The notes beneath the pieces are model-generated. The model did no database searches. It had not been told where the DNA came from and was given only the letters and a program-made list of their open reading frames with translations. Source: Desulfobacillus sp041396245 (GTDB lineage Bacteria; Pseudomonadota; Gammaproteobacteria; Burkholderiales; Rhodocyclaceae). Taken from it: 64,000 nt of DNA. A program made the translations under genes and the position numbers. This document shows, one piece after another, positions 28,744-37,358 of the stretch; positions within the stretch are counted from its first letter, which is position 1, and every line of letters starts with the position of its first letter. Location of the stretch: positions 124,001-188,000 of the forward strand of contig JAWKYW010000004.1 in NCBI GenBank assembly GCA_041396245.1, in the 5' to 3' direction.

Positions 28744-29811
28744 ATGAGCAAGCCGAAAAACGATACCTTCCTGCGCGCCCTGCTGCGCCAGCCGACCGAA
28801 CACACGCCGATCTGGCTGATGCGCCAGGCCGGGCGCTATCTGCCCGAGTACTGCGAAACGCGCCGCCGCGCCGGCAGCTTCATGGACCTGTGCCGCAACC
28901 CGCATCTGGCCTGCGAGGTGACCCTGCAGCCGCTGGCGCGCTACGACCTCGACGCGGCGATCCTCTTCTCAGACATCCTCACCGTGCCCGACGCCATGGG
29001 CCTCGGCCTGTATTTCGCCGAGGGCGAGGGGCCGAAGTTCGAGCGCCCGCTGCGCGAGGAATGGGAGATCCGCAATCTTTCCGTACCCGATCCGGGGGTG
29101 GAACTGCGCTATGTGATCGACGCGGTGGCGGAAATCCGCCGCGCCCTCGGCAACTCGGTGCCGCTGATCGGCTTTTCCGGCAGCCCGTTCACCCTCGCCT
29201 GCTACATGATCGAAGGCGGCGCTTCGGACGACTTTCGCACCGTCAAGACCCTGCTCTACGACCGGCCCGACCTGCTGCACCACGTGCTGGAGGTGAATGC
29301 CGCCGCAGTGACCGCTTACCTCAACGCCCAGATCGAGGCCGGCGCCCAGGCCGTGATGATCTTCGACACCTGGGGCGGCGCCCTCAGCAACCGCGCCTAC
29401 AAGGCGTTTTCACTGGCCTACATGGCGCGCATCGTCGCCGACCTGAAGCGCGAGCACGGCGGCGCGCGCATCCCGAGCATCGTGTTCACCAAGGGCGGCG
29501 GGCAATGGCTGGAGGAGATCGCGGCCATCGGCTGCGATGCCGTCGGCCTCGACTGGACCACCGACATCGGTGCGGCGCGCCGGCGCGTCGGCGACAAGGT
29601 GGCGCTGCAGGGCAACCTCGATCCGGTGGCGCTGTTCGCCCAGCCCGAAAAGATCGCCCAGGAAGCGTGCGCCGTCCTCGACGCTTTCGGTCCGGGCAGC
29701 GGCCATGTCTTCAATCTCGGCCACGGCATCTCGCAATTCACGCCGCCGGAGCATGTCGCCGCGCTCGTGAACGCGGTGCACGAGCACAGCCGCAGTCTGC
29801 GACGTAACTAG
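28744..29811 (+). CDS. hemE: Uroporphyrinogen decarboxylase
   Basis: The 355-residue cytosolic enzyme converts uroporphyrinogen III to coproporphyrinogen III in heme synthesis. Both family signatures are visible: PIWLMRQAGRYLPEY at the N-terminus and GFSGSPFTLACYMIEGG in the middle. FNLGHGISQFTPPEHV lies near the C-terminus. The ATG at 28744 (MSKPKNDTFLRALL) matches the family start. It is followed by a 389-bp AT-rich gap and priA. Confidence 0.97.
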   Translation: MSKPKNDTFLRALLRQPTEHTPIWLMRQAGRYLPEYCETRRRAGSFMDLCRNPHLACEVTLQPLARYDLDAAILFSDILTVPDAMGLGLYFAEGEGPKFERPLREEWEIRNLSVPDPGVELRYVIDAVAEIRRALGNSVPLIGFSGSPFTLACYMIEGGASDDFRTVKTLLYDRPDLLHHVLEVNAAAVTAYLNAQIEAGAQAVMIFDTWGGALSNRAYKAFSLAYMARIVADLKREHGGARIPSIVFTKGGGQWLEEIAAIGCDAVGLDWTTDIGAARRRVGDKVALQGNLDPVALFAQPEKIAQEACAVLDAFGPGSGHVFNLGHGISQFTPPEHVAALVNAVHEHSRSLRRN

Positions 29812-30200
29812 CCCCTTTTCCGGAAATCCAGGCGGGATGCGGCCCGCCGCGACGCCCTTTCCGGGCACTTCAAAAAAATGCGATCCGGAAGCTCAAAGGG
29901 GTTGACTTATGCACATTTGCCTGTTCCACGGCTGGAAAAGCCCCGATTCGTGAAAAGGTCCGGTCTGCGTTTTCATTGTTTTGATATTAAAGGATATTTT
30001 CAAGATCAATTTCTGTGCAAAGTGGCTAAAGTCCTTGCCAGAAGCCGAATCAAGGGCCAAAAGACCGGATTTCCCACAAAGTTATCCACAGAATTTGTGG
30101 ACAAGAATATTGCGCTTTGATTGCAGTGCTTTAGCGATGGTTTCAATACTTCGCGCGAAGATGTGAAAACAAGACGAGCCCAGAAAATAAAATTCGCGAA
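29812..30200. promoter_or_regulatory. hemE-priA intergenic region with a cluster of DnaA boxes
   Basis: This 389-bp gap becomes AT-rich after 29870 and has no convincing gene. It contains DnaA boxes TTATGCACA (29907-29915) and TTATCCACA (30082-30090), both plus strand, and TTGTCCACA on the minus strand (30096-30104). The latter two lie inside an inverted repeat CCACAAA (30074-30080) with TTTGTGG (30094-30100). The priA promoter should be here. The arrangement suggests DnaA binding near a replication-restart gene, as regulation, titration or an origin-like site. Confidence 0.65.
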
Positions 30201-32381
30201 ATGAGTTCGCCGATTGTCCGTGTGGCGCTCGATGTGCCGCTGCCGCACAGCTTCGATTACCTCGCCGCCGACGCGGATGCGGGCGACGTTGGCCGGCGCG
30301 TGAGCGTGCCGTTCGGGCGCGGCGAGAAGATCGGCGTCATTCTGGAAGTCGTTGCGGACAGTGCGTTGCCGGCGGAAAAGCTCAAGCCGGTGCGCGCCAT
30401 TCTGCGCGATGCGCCGCCGCTTCCCGCCGACTGGCTGGCGCTGGCGGACTTCTGCAGCCGCTATTACCAGCATCCCCTTGGCGAAGTCGTTGCGCTCGCC
30501 CTGCCGCCCGCCTTGCGGCGGCGCAACGCATTGTCGCGTCCGCCTGCCCGCGAAACCTATCGCATCACCGAGGACGGCCGTCGTGCGCTGCCGCATCTGG
30601 CGCAGCGCAGCATTGCGGCCCGCCTGCTCGCCGCGCTGGAATCGAACGGCGTCCAGTCGCGGCACGAGTTGCGGAAGGTGTCCCCGTCGGCCGCAAGGCA
30701 GTTGCCGGATCTGCAGGCGAAGGGTTGGCTGGTGGCCGAACGCGAGGCGCCGAACCTGAACGCGTCGGCCGGGCCGGACCTGCTGGAAGAGCAGCGAACG
30801 GCGGTGGATGCCGTGAGGCAGGCCTTCGGCGGCTTCGCTGCGTTTCTGTTGCATGGCGTCACCGGCAGCGGCAAGACCGAAGTCTATTTGCGCCTGATCG
30901 AGCACGCGCTCGGATGCGGCGGCCAGGCCCTGCTGCTGGTGCCGGAGATCGCCCTGACGCCGCAGCTCGAAGCGAGGGTGAGCGGTCGCTTTCCCGGCGC
31001 ACGGCTGGTCAGCCTGCACAGCGGACTGGCGGAGGGCGCGCGCGCGGCGGGCTTCATCCAGGCCCTGAACGGCGAGGCCGACATCGTGCTGGGTACGCGG
31101 CTGTCGGTATTCACTCCGCTGCCCCGCCTCGCGCTGATCGTCGTGGACGAAGAGCAGGATGCCTCGTTCAAGCAGCAGGAGGGCATGCGCTACTCGGCGC
31201 GCGACGTGGCGGTGTGGCGGGCCAAGCAGCGCGGCCTGCCCATCGTGCTCGGCTCGGCCACGCCGTCGCTGGAGACCTGGGCCGCCGCGCAGGCCGGCCG
31301 CTATCGCCTGCTCGAACTGACCGCCCGCGCAGTGGCGGAATCGATGCCCGCGGTGCGCTGCGTCGACACCCGCCGCGAGAAGCTCCAGGACGGCATGAGC
31401 GAGCACGTGCTGCGCGCCATTGCGCTGCGGCTGGAGCGCAACGAACAGAGCCTCGTCTTCCTCAACCGGCGCGGCTACGCGCCGGTGCTGGCCTGTCCGG
31501 CCTGCGGCTGGGTCAGCCGCTGCCCCGGCTGCGCCGCCAACCTGGTGGTGCACCTGGCGGACAGGCGATTGCGCTGCCACCATTGCGGCCGCGAGGAACG
31601 CATCCCGGTCGCCTGCCCGGCCTGCGGCAACCAGGACATCCATCCCTTCGGCCGCGGCACCCAGCGGCTGGAAGAAGCACTGGCCAGGCGCTTTCCACAG
31701 GCGCGCATCCTGCGCGTCGACCGCGACAACACTAAAAGTCAGTCACGCTGGCACGGCGTGCTGGAGGCCATCCACAAGGGCGAGACCGACATCCTGGTCG
31801 GCACGCAGATGCTGGCCAAGGGCCACGACTTCCCCAGGCTTACCCTGGTCGGCGTGCTCAACGCCGACGCGGCGCTGTTTGCCGCCGACTTCCGCGCGCC
31901 CGAGCGGCTGTTCGCCCAGCTCATGCAGGTGGGCGGGCGCAGCGGCCGCGCCGCGCTGCCGGGGGAGGTGCTGATCCAGACGCAGTATCCCGACCATCCG
32001 CTCTACCGCGCCCTTGTCCGGCACGACTATCCCGCCTTTGCCGCCGCCCAGCTGGCCGAGCGCGAGCAGGCCGGCTTTCCGCCCTTCGCCCACCAGGCCC
32101 TGCTGCGCGCCGAGGCGCCGGAACTGAAGCAGGCGCTCGCCTTCCTAGAATCGGCCGCGGACATCGGCAAGGCGCTGCAACCGGGAAAAGTCAGCCTCTA
32201 CGACGCGGTGCCGATGCGACTGCACCGCCTGGCACACCTGGAACGCGCCCAGCTGCTGGCCGAATCGCGCAGCCGGCCGGCGCTGCAGGACTTCCTCGGG
32301 CAGTGGCTGGCGGCGATCCGCGGGCTCAGGATGCCGAAGGCCCTGCGCTGGCACATCGACGTCGACCCGCTGGAGTTCTGA
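30201..32381 (+). CDS. priA: Primosomal protein N' (replication restart helicase PriA)
   Basis: The 726-residue superfamily 2 helicase reloads the replisome at stalled forks. Visible features are the N-terminal 3'-DNA-binding domain, Walker A GVTGSGKTEVY, Walker B-like VVDEEQD, motif III GSATPS and the zinc-binding module (CPACGWVSRCPGC, then CHHCG and CPACG). LVGTQMLAKGHDFP and the final GGRSGR complete the helicase. It carries two copies of the 24-bp repeat, near residues 512 and 663. The ATG at 30201 follows an AT-rich region with DnaA boxes. Confidence 0.97.
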   Translation: MSSPIVRVALDVPLPHSFDYLAADADAGDVGRRVSVPFGRGEKIGVILEVVADSALPAEKLKPVRAILRDAPPLPADWLALADFCSRYYQHPLGEVVALALPPALRRRNALSRPPARETYRITEDGRRALPHLAQRSIAARLLAALESNGVQSRHELRKVSPSAARQLPDLQAKGWLVAEREAPNLNASAGPDLLEEQRTAVDAVRQAFGGFAAFLLHGVTGSGKTEVYLRLIEHALGCGGQALLLVPEIALTPQLEARVSGRFPGARLVSLHSGLAEGARAAGFIQALNGEADIVLGTRLSVFTPLPRLALIVVDEEQDASFKQQEGMRYSARDVAVWRAKQRGLPIVLGSATPSLETWAAAQAGRYRLLELTARAVAESMPAVRCVDTRREKLQDGMSEHVLRAIALRLERNEQSLVFLNRRGYAPVLACPACGWVSRCPGCAANLVVHLADRRLRCHHCGREERIPVACPACGNQDIHPFGRGTQRLEEALARRFPQARILRVDRDNTKSQSRWHGVLEAIHKGETDILVGTQMLAKGHDFPRLTLVGVLNADAALFAADFRAPERLFAQLMQVGGRSGRAALPGEVLIQTQYPDHPLYRALVRHDYPAFAAAQLAEREQAGFPPFAHQALLRAEAPELKQALAFLESAADIGKALQPGKVSLYDAVPMRLHRLAHLERAQLLAESRSRPALQDFLGQWLAAIRGLRMPKALRWHIDVDPLEF
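31735..31758 (-). repeat. 24-bp bipartite repeat, copy 7 (priA)
   Basis: Exact halves, spacer GCCAGCGTGA. It reads KSQSRWHG in PriA, just before the conserved helicase motif LVGTQMLAKGH. Confidence 0.85.
32187..32210 (-). repeat. 24-bp bipartite repeat, weaker copy 8 (priA)
   Basis: Right half exact, left half CACCGC with two mismatches, spacer GTCGTAGAGG. It encodes KVSLYDAV near the PriA C-terminus. Confidence 0.5.
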
Positions 32382-32406
32382 CCGGAGCCGGACTAGACTT
32401 GTTTTC

Positions 32407-33150
32407 ATGTACCTCACCACCCCCGAAAGCCGCGCCCTGTCCCGCATCTTCGGTCTGCTTGCCGAAGATATGGCCGAGCACGAGGTGCGCGAGCGCGTCG
32501 GCTACGGCCTGCTCGACCTGCTGAAGGCCGACTACTTCGCCTCCTATGTCTGGGACGAGGCGGCGAATCGCTTCGACGGCCGCGTCACCATCAACATGAA
32601 CGACGAAACGCTGAGCAGTTACGAGGCCTACTATCAGTTCCACGATCCGATCACCCATGAACTCCAGGCGCGGCGGGTGCCGACCCTGGTTACCCAGCTG
32701 ATGCCGCAGCGCGCGCTGATGCGCACCGAGTTCTTCAACGACTTTCTCGCCCGCGACGGGCTGCACTGGGGCGTGAACGTCTACGGCTACGCCGACGGAC
32801 GCAACATCGGCGACTTGCGCATCTGGCGCGGAAGAAGGCGCGACAACTTCGACGCCCACACCCTGGACCTGCTGCGCCTGATCGAGCCGGCGTTCACCGG
32901 CGCCCTGCAGCGCGCTTCGCTGCGGGCGCGGTGCTCCGGGGATGGGAAGCGGGTGGCGCTGGAACTCTCGCCGCGAGAGCTGGCGGTCGCCCGCATGGTC
33001 GGCGAAGGCCGGACGGACAAGGAGATCGCCCAGCAACTGGGCGTCGAATTGTCTACCGTGCGGACTTATCTCAAGCGCACCTTCGTGAAACTCGGCGTGC
33101 AGCGCCGCGGCGGGCTCGCCGCGGCGATCGGGCGCTCCGGCAAGGATTGA
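32407..33150 (+). CDS. LuxR-type transcriptional regulator, orphan
   Basis: The 247-residue protein has an N-terminal sensor-like domain of about 175 residues and a C-terminal LuxR/GerE helix-turn-helix (LSPRELAVARMVGEGRTDKEIAQQLGVE to TYLKRTFVKLGV). No luxI-type synthase is in the window, and the sensor half does not clearly show the autoinducer-binding signature, so the ligand is unknown. It converges on the amidase gene with three bases between stops. It might regulate the amidase and MFS genes, but this is inference. Confidence 0.8.
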   Translation: MYLTTPESRALSRIFGLLAEDMAEHEVRERVGYGLLDLLKADYFASYVWDEAANRFDGRVTINMNDETLSSYEAYYQFHDPITHELQARRVPTLVTQLMPQRALMRTEFFNDFLARDGLHWGVNVYGYADGRNIGDLRIWRGRRRDNFDAHTLDLLRLIEPAFTGALQRASLRARCSGDGKRVALELSPRELAVARMVGEGRTDKEIAQQLGVELSTVRTYLKRTFVKLGVQRRGGLAAAIGRSGKD

Positions 33151-33153
33151 GCG

Positions 33154-34653
33154 TCAGCGCTTCGGCGCCGGCAGCCGGCCGAAGACTTCCTCCAGTGCCA
33201 GCCCGATGGCGATCAGCTTCCTGTCGCTGCCGGCCGGGCCATCGAGTTCGAGGCCGATCGGCAGCCTGCTCGCCGCCCCCAGCGCGACCGGAAGTTGCAG
33301 GCCGGGCAGGCCGGCATTGCTGCCCGGGTCGGTGTTCTGGATGTAGGCCATGAAGTTCGGCACGCTGCTCGAATCCGGGTTCGAATCGATCGCCACCTTC
33401 GGCACGGTCGGGAAGGCGAGGGCGTCGAGCCGGTGCTTCCTGAAGGTCTCCTTGTAGAGCTTCTGCAGCGCCGGGCGGCTGGTCTTCACGGCGGCATCGT
33501 AGGCGGGCCTGGCGTCGACCACCGTATTGTTCGGGCCGGGCAGCTTGCGCGGGATCACCAGGCCGTCGTAGGTGCCCTTCACGTCCGGGCTGGAGATCTC
33601 CTTCGCCACGTCGGCGATGGTCTTGCCCGAGCCGTTCCGCTTCAGGTATTTCACCATGTCGTCGTAGGCTTCGTGGAGCGCCACCGGGAAGCCGACGGCG
33701 CCGTTCAACTCCATCAGCTTGGGCATGTCGACGTCCACCACCGTCACGCCGGCGGCTTTCATCTTCGTCACCGCGGCGTCGAAGGCGGCCTGGGTGTCGG
33801 GGTCGAGGTTGGCCAGGGTGGCGGCCGTAACACCGACGCGCACTTTCTTCAGCGCGGCCGGCTTGATGGCGCCGCCACCGGCGATGACGCGATCGAGCAG
33901 CGCCACGTCGGCCATCGCCACACCCATCGGGCCGGCGGTGTCGCGCGTGTGCGAGATCGGCGCGATGCCCTTTTGCGGGTAGCGCCCCATCGTCGGCCGC
34001 AGCGACGCGCAGCCGTTCAGCGCGCAGGGGATGCGCACCGAGCCGCCGGTGTCGGTGCCGAGTCCGGCGAGGGCGATGCGCGCGCCGATCGCCGCGCCGC
34101 TGCCCGAGGACGAGCCGCCGGCGATCTTGTTCGCGTCGTAGGCGTTGCGCACACCCACCTTGTCGCTGCTCTTGAAGGCGGTGTTGTAGCCGGAGATGCC
34201 GAAGGCCAGCTCGTGCATGTTGGTCTTGCCGAGGACGATGGCGCCGGCGGCGCGCAGCTTCGCCGCGACGGGCGCGTCGGCCTTCGGCACGAAGCCCTTC
34301 AGCGCCGGGGTGCCGGCGCTCGCCGGCAGGCCGGCCACCTCGATATTGTCCTTGATCACCACCGGCACGCCGTCGAGCGGCTTGCAGGCGCCGGGCTTGC
34401 GCCGGGCATCGGCGGCCTTCGCCGCCTTCAGCGCGCCGGCCTCGTCGAGGGTGATGAAGGCGTTCAGGTCGGCGCGCGCCCCGGCGCGCTCGAGCGCGGC
34501 GGCGACCAGCACCTCGCTGGTGTATTTGCCGGCGCAGATGTCGGCGGCGGCCTGCGCCGCGGTCAGGCTGTCGAGATCGGGCCGGGACTGTGCACTGAGC
34601 GGAAGCGCCGCCGCAACGGTTGCGGCGAGCAGGGAATGGCGAAGCTTGGGCAT
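33154..34653 (-). CDS. Secreted amidase-signature hydrolase
   Basis: The 499-residue amidase-signature enzyme hydrolyses a C-N amide bond. The Ser-cisSer-Lys triad is visible: Lys101 in VVIKDNI, the cis-Ser in GGSSSGSG (about 181-183), and nucleophile Ser205 in TDTGGSVRIP. A signal peptide-like N-terminus (MPKLRHSLLAATVAAALPLSAQS) suggests export. The start at 34653 has an AGAGGAGG ribosome-binding site. Substrate is unknown. The MFS carrier upstream on the same strand may transport its substrate or product. Confidence 0.85.
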   Translation of the reverse strand: MPKLRHSLLAATVAAALPLSAQSRPDLDSLTAAQAAADICAGKYTSEVLVAAALERAGARADLNAFITLDEAGALKAAKAADARRKPGACKPLDGVPVVIKDNIEVAGLPASAGTPALKGFVPKADAPVAAKLRAAGAIVLGKTNMHELAFGISGYNTAFKSSDKVGVRNAYDANKIAGGSSSGSGAAIGARIALAGLGTDTGGSVRIPCALNGCASLRPTMGRYPQKGIAPISHTRDTAGPMGVAMADVALLDRVIAGGGAIKPAALKKVRVGVTAATLANLDPDTQAAFDAAVTKMKAAGVTVVDVDMPKLMELNGAVGFPVALHEAYDDMVKYLKRNGSGKTIADVAKEISSPDVKGTYDGLVIPRKLPGPNNTVVDARPAYDAAVKTSRPALQKLYKETFRKHRLDALAFPTVPKVAIDSNPDSSSVPNFMAYIQNTDPGSNAGLPGLQLPVALGAASRLPIGLELDGPAGSDRKLIAIGLALEEVFGRLPAPKR

Positions 34654-34745
34654 GGCGATCCTCCTCTGGCTTGTTGTGTCATCCGGCAGGGGTGCCGGAT
34701 TGCCTGGGAATTCTCGGCCAGGAAAACGGGGCTGTATGTCCCCAT

Positions 34746-35957
34746 TTACGCGGACAGCTTCTCCCTGCGCCTGCCCTCGATCAGGAACCAGGCGTAGCTC
34801 GCCGCCTGCAGGACCAGCAGCACGGCGAAGGTCGTGCGGTAGGCGGCGGCCGCGGCGAAGCCGCCGGCGGCGAGGCCGTCGATCAGCACGCCCAGTCCCC
34901 ATTGCAGCGAGAAGGCGCCGACGAACAGCAGCAGGTTGAGCGTCGTCGTCACGCGACCGGAGAGCGCCGGCGCGAAGTGCGCCGACAGCAGCGCATAGGA
35001 CAGCGAGCCGCCGGACACGCCGAGGCCGTAGGCGAACCACAGCGGCATGGCCGGCAGCAGCCCCGTCAGCATCGCCGCCTGGCTGGCGAGCGCCAGGCCA
35101 TAGCCGCCGAGGAGCATCGCCCCGGGCGTGATGCCGGCGCGCGCCAGGCGCACGGCGAAGCTGGCGATGGCCAGATGCGAGACCAGCATGGCGAGGTTCA
35201 GCGCGAAAAGCACCTCGGCGGCCTGGTGGCGCGTCAGGCCGTCGACTTCGATCAGCCAGGGCACCGCCCACAGGCCCTGCACCGCCAGGAAGCCGCCGGT
35301 GACGAGGGTCATTGGCGGCGCGTAGCGCCAGAAGACGCGATGGGCGAGGATGCCGGCGACGTCCTTCAGCTGGGCGGCGAGGCTGTCACGCGAGACGCCG
35401 GCCTCGCGCTGCGGCACCGAAAAGAAGATCAGCGCGGCGACCATGACCAGCAGCAAAGTCAGCCCCTGGAACACGCCGCGCCAGCCGAGCAGCGGCAGCG
35501 CCAGCTCCAGCGGCAGGCTGGCGGTGACGGCACCCAGCCCGCCCGAGGCCATGATGGCGCCGGTGAGCGAGGCCTGGCGCTCGGCCGGAAAGTTCTGCGC
35601 GAAGCCCTTGAAGGCCGCCATCAGGCAGGACGAAACGCCCAGCCCGATCAGGCCGCGCGCGACGGTGAGCTGGCCGGCTGTCGTCCCGAAGGCGAACAGC
35701 AGGGTGCCGGCGGCGGCGATCAGCAGCAGGCCGGATTCCACCCGTCGCGGGCCGTAGCGGTCGAGCAGCAGGCCGAGCGGGATCTGGAAGGCGGCGAAGG
35801 TCAGCAGGTAGGCGCTGGTGAGCAGCCCCAGGTCGGCGGCGGAAAGCGCCAGCTCGCGCGAGAGCTCCGGCGCGATGACGGCGTTCACCGTGCGCAGCAG
35901 GTAGGACAGGTAATAGCCCGCGGCGAAGGGCAGGAAGACGCGCAGCCAGAGGTTCAT
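34746..35957 (-). CDS. MFS transporter
   Basis: The 403-residue protein has about 12 hydrophobic segments and the MFS loop motif GLLLDRYGPRRVE between helices 2 and 3. It begins MNLWLRVFLPFAAGYYLSYLLRTVNAVIAPEL, typical of the anion/organic solute carriers of the superfamily. Substrate unknown. It lies 92 bases upstream of the amidase, same strand. A copy of the 24-bp repeat encodes GVFQGLTL at the start of a transmembrane helix. Confidence 0.85.
   Translation of the reverse strand: MNLWLRVFLPFAAGYYLSYLLRTVNAVIAPELSRELALSAADLGLLTSAYLLTFAAFQIPLGLLLDRYGPRRVESGLLLIAAAGTLLFAFGTTAGQLTVARGLIGLGVSSCLMAAFKGFAQNFPAERQASLTGAIMASGGLGAVTASLPLELALPLLGWRGVFQGLTLLLVMVAALIFFSVPQREAGVSRDSLAAQLKDVAGILAHRVFWRYAPPMTLVTGGFLAVQGLWAVPWLIEVDGLTRHQAAEVLFALNLAMLVSHLAIASFAVRLARAGITPGAMLLGGYGLALASQAAMLTGLLPAMPLWFAYGLGVSGGSLSYALLSAHFAPALSGRVTTTLNLLLFVGAFSLQWGLGVLIDGLAAGGFAAAAAYRTTFAVLLVLQAASYAWFLIEGRRREKLSA
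35455..35478 (-). repeat. 24-bp bipartite repeat, copy 9 (MFS gene)
   Basis: Left half CGGCGT with one mismatch, spacer GTTCCAGGGG, exact CTGACTTT. It is sense to the gene, encoding GVFQGLTL. Confidence 0.7.
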
Positions 35958-35960
35958 GGT

Positions 35961-36032
35961 TGGTGAGCGGCGAGCAGTGAGCAGTGAGCGGTCAATTGCG
36001 GGCCGCGGTCCGAACGCTGTTACCGCTCACCG
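35961..36032. repeat. Heptamer-repeat hairpin, copy 2 (MFS-MOSC gap)
   Basis: Tandem GTGAGCR-type heptads at about 35962-35991 and the complementary TTACCGCTCACCG at about 36020-36032 flank a short GC-rich centre. The second arm supplies the last codons (NGER) and stop of the MOSC gene. It is the same family as 22953-23028. Confidence 0.8.
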
Positions 36033-36682
36033 TTCTTCCCCAGCCAGGCGATGCGGTCGTCGAGCTTCTGCACCCAGTTGGGGGAGAGCCCGGGGATTTC
36101 GCGCAGCCGGGCAAGCTCCGCGATGTCCGGGCGGTGCGCGCGGAAGGCGAACCACAACCGGCGCAGGGTGACCGGCTCGGCGGCGCGCTCGATCAGATCG
36201 AATTCATCTCCTGCCGCGATCGGCCCGCCTTCCAGCACGCGGTAGTACCAGCCGGCAACGCAGTGCTCGGCGACTTGGCGCATCAGCTCGTCCTCGCCGA
36301 ACTTGTGGTTGATCTTCCAGCAGGGCTGGCGCGGCTGGCTCACCTGCACGATGGCTGAGCCGATGCGGAAGACGTCGCCGACGCACACCGTGTCCTCGTC
36401 CCAGCCGGTGGTCGACACGTTCTCGCCGAAGCTGCCGGGCACGAACAGCGCCGCCTTGCCGGGAAAGGCCGCGGCGAGCCGCGCGTAGTTCTCCGCGGCG
36501 TAGTGGTGCAGCGCCTTCCACGGCCCGCCGTGCACGCGGCGGTCGGCCTGCGCGTCGCCGGCCAGCCCTTCCACGCCGAGCAGCACCGGACCGCTCACTG
36601 CCTGCTTGAATATCCCCGAGGGATGCCCTTCCGGCGGCAGCGGGCGGATGCCGCCGACGTAGACCGCATCGATGCGCGTCAT
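36020..36682 (-). CDS. MOSC domain-containing protein (YiiM-like)
   Basis: The 220-residue protein has the MOSC fold found in molybdenum-cofactor sulfurases and molybdenum-dependent reductase partners. It shows GDAQADRRVHGGPWKALHHYAAENY, GSFGENVSTTGWDEDTVCVGDVF and the conserved cysteine in VSQPRQPCWKINHKF. It likely binds or delivers sulfur/Mo cofactor in detoxification of N-hydroxylated compounds, by analogy with YiiM. It overlaps carbonic anhydrase by four bases (ATGA). Its 3' end lies inside a heptamer-repeat element. Confidence 0.88.
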   Translation of the reverse strand: MTRIDAVYVGGIRPLPPEGHPSGIFKQAVSGPVLLGVEGLAGDAQADRRVHGGPWKALHHYAAENYARLAAAFPGKAALFVPGSFGENVSTTGWDEDTVCVGDVFRIGSAIVQVSQPRQPCWKINHKFGEDELMRQVAEHCVAGWYYRVLEGGPIAAGDEFDLIERAAEPVTLRRLWFAFRAHRPDIAELARLREIPGLSPNWVQKLDDRIAWLGKNGER

Positions 36683-37320
36683 GCCAGCTGCTGCAGCGCC
36701 GACCGATGCGCCGTTGCCAGCGCCTCCAGCCGTTCGACCGACATGCCGAGGTCGCGCAGGCGGCCGTCGCTGAGGCCGTAGATCCAGCCGTGCACCGCCA
36801 GAGGCTGACCCCGCTCCCAGGCGTCGCGGACGATGGTGGTTTGCGCCACGTTGGCGACCTGCTCGATGACGTTGAGCTCGCACAGGCGCTGCCAGGCGGG
36901 CCCCTCGCCGAGCGGCGCCAGTACGGCGGCATGGCGGTCGCGCACGTCCTGGATGTGGCGCAGCCAGTTGTCGATCAGGCCGAGGCGCTCGCCGGTGAGC
37001 GCCGCGCGCACGCCGCCGCAGCCGTAGTGGCCGCAGACGATGATGTGCTTCACCTTCAGCACGTCGACGGCGAACTGCATCACGGAGAGGCAGTTGAGGT
37101 CGGTGTGCACCACCACGTTGGCGACGTTGCGGTGGACGAAGACCTCGCCCGGCGCGAGGCCGGTGATCTGGTTGGCCGGCACGCGGCTGTCCGAGCAGCC
37201 GATCCACAGGTATTCCGGATTCTGCAGGTGCGACAGCTTGTCGAAGAAGGCCGGGTCCTCGGCCGAGATGCCCTCGGCCCAGGCGCGGTTGTTCTCGAAG
37301 AGGTGTTTCAGTGTGGTCAT
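36679..37320 (-). CDS. can: Beta-class carbonic anhydrase
   Basis: The 213-residue zinc enzyme interconverts CO2 and bicarbonate. The zinc ligands and catalytic dyad are visible: Cys42-Ser-Asp44-Ser-Arg, then His98 and Cys101 in CGHYGCGG. The N-terminus MTTLKHLFENNRAWAEG is typical of the Can/CynT2 group. The ATG at 37320 was chosen over an upstream ATG at 37356 because the family start fits there. It is the first gene of a two-gene unit with the MOSC protein. Confidence 0.95.
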   Translation of the reverse strand: MTTLKHLFENNRAWAEGISAEDPAFFDKLSHLQNPEYLWIGCSDSRVPANQITGLAPGEVFVHRNVANVVVHTDLNCLSVMQFAVDVLKVKHIIVCGHYGCGGVRAALTGERLGLIDNWLRHIQDVRDRHAAVLAPLGEGPAWQRLCELNVIEQVANVAQTTIVRDAWERGQPLAVHGWIYGLSDGRLRDLGMSVERLEALATAHRSALQQLA

Positions 37321-37358
37321 GCCCGGGATTCTATCAGCGGGGCGTATAATCACCACCC

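Noticed and set aside
29878..30120. An 80-codon open frame in the hemE-priA gap
   Set aside because: It reads through the DnaA-box region and resembles no protein; a regulatory gap is a better explanation.
32407..33150. Quorum-sensing LuxR with cognate autoinducer
   Set aside because: No luxI-type gene in the window and the N-terminal half does not clearly show the acyl-homoserine-lactone pocket, so only an orphan LuxR-type regulator is called.
36788..36811. GCCGT followed later by CTGACC in the carbonic anhydrase gene as another copy
   Set aside because: The spacing is 13 bases rather than ten and the right half lacks the TTT.
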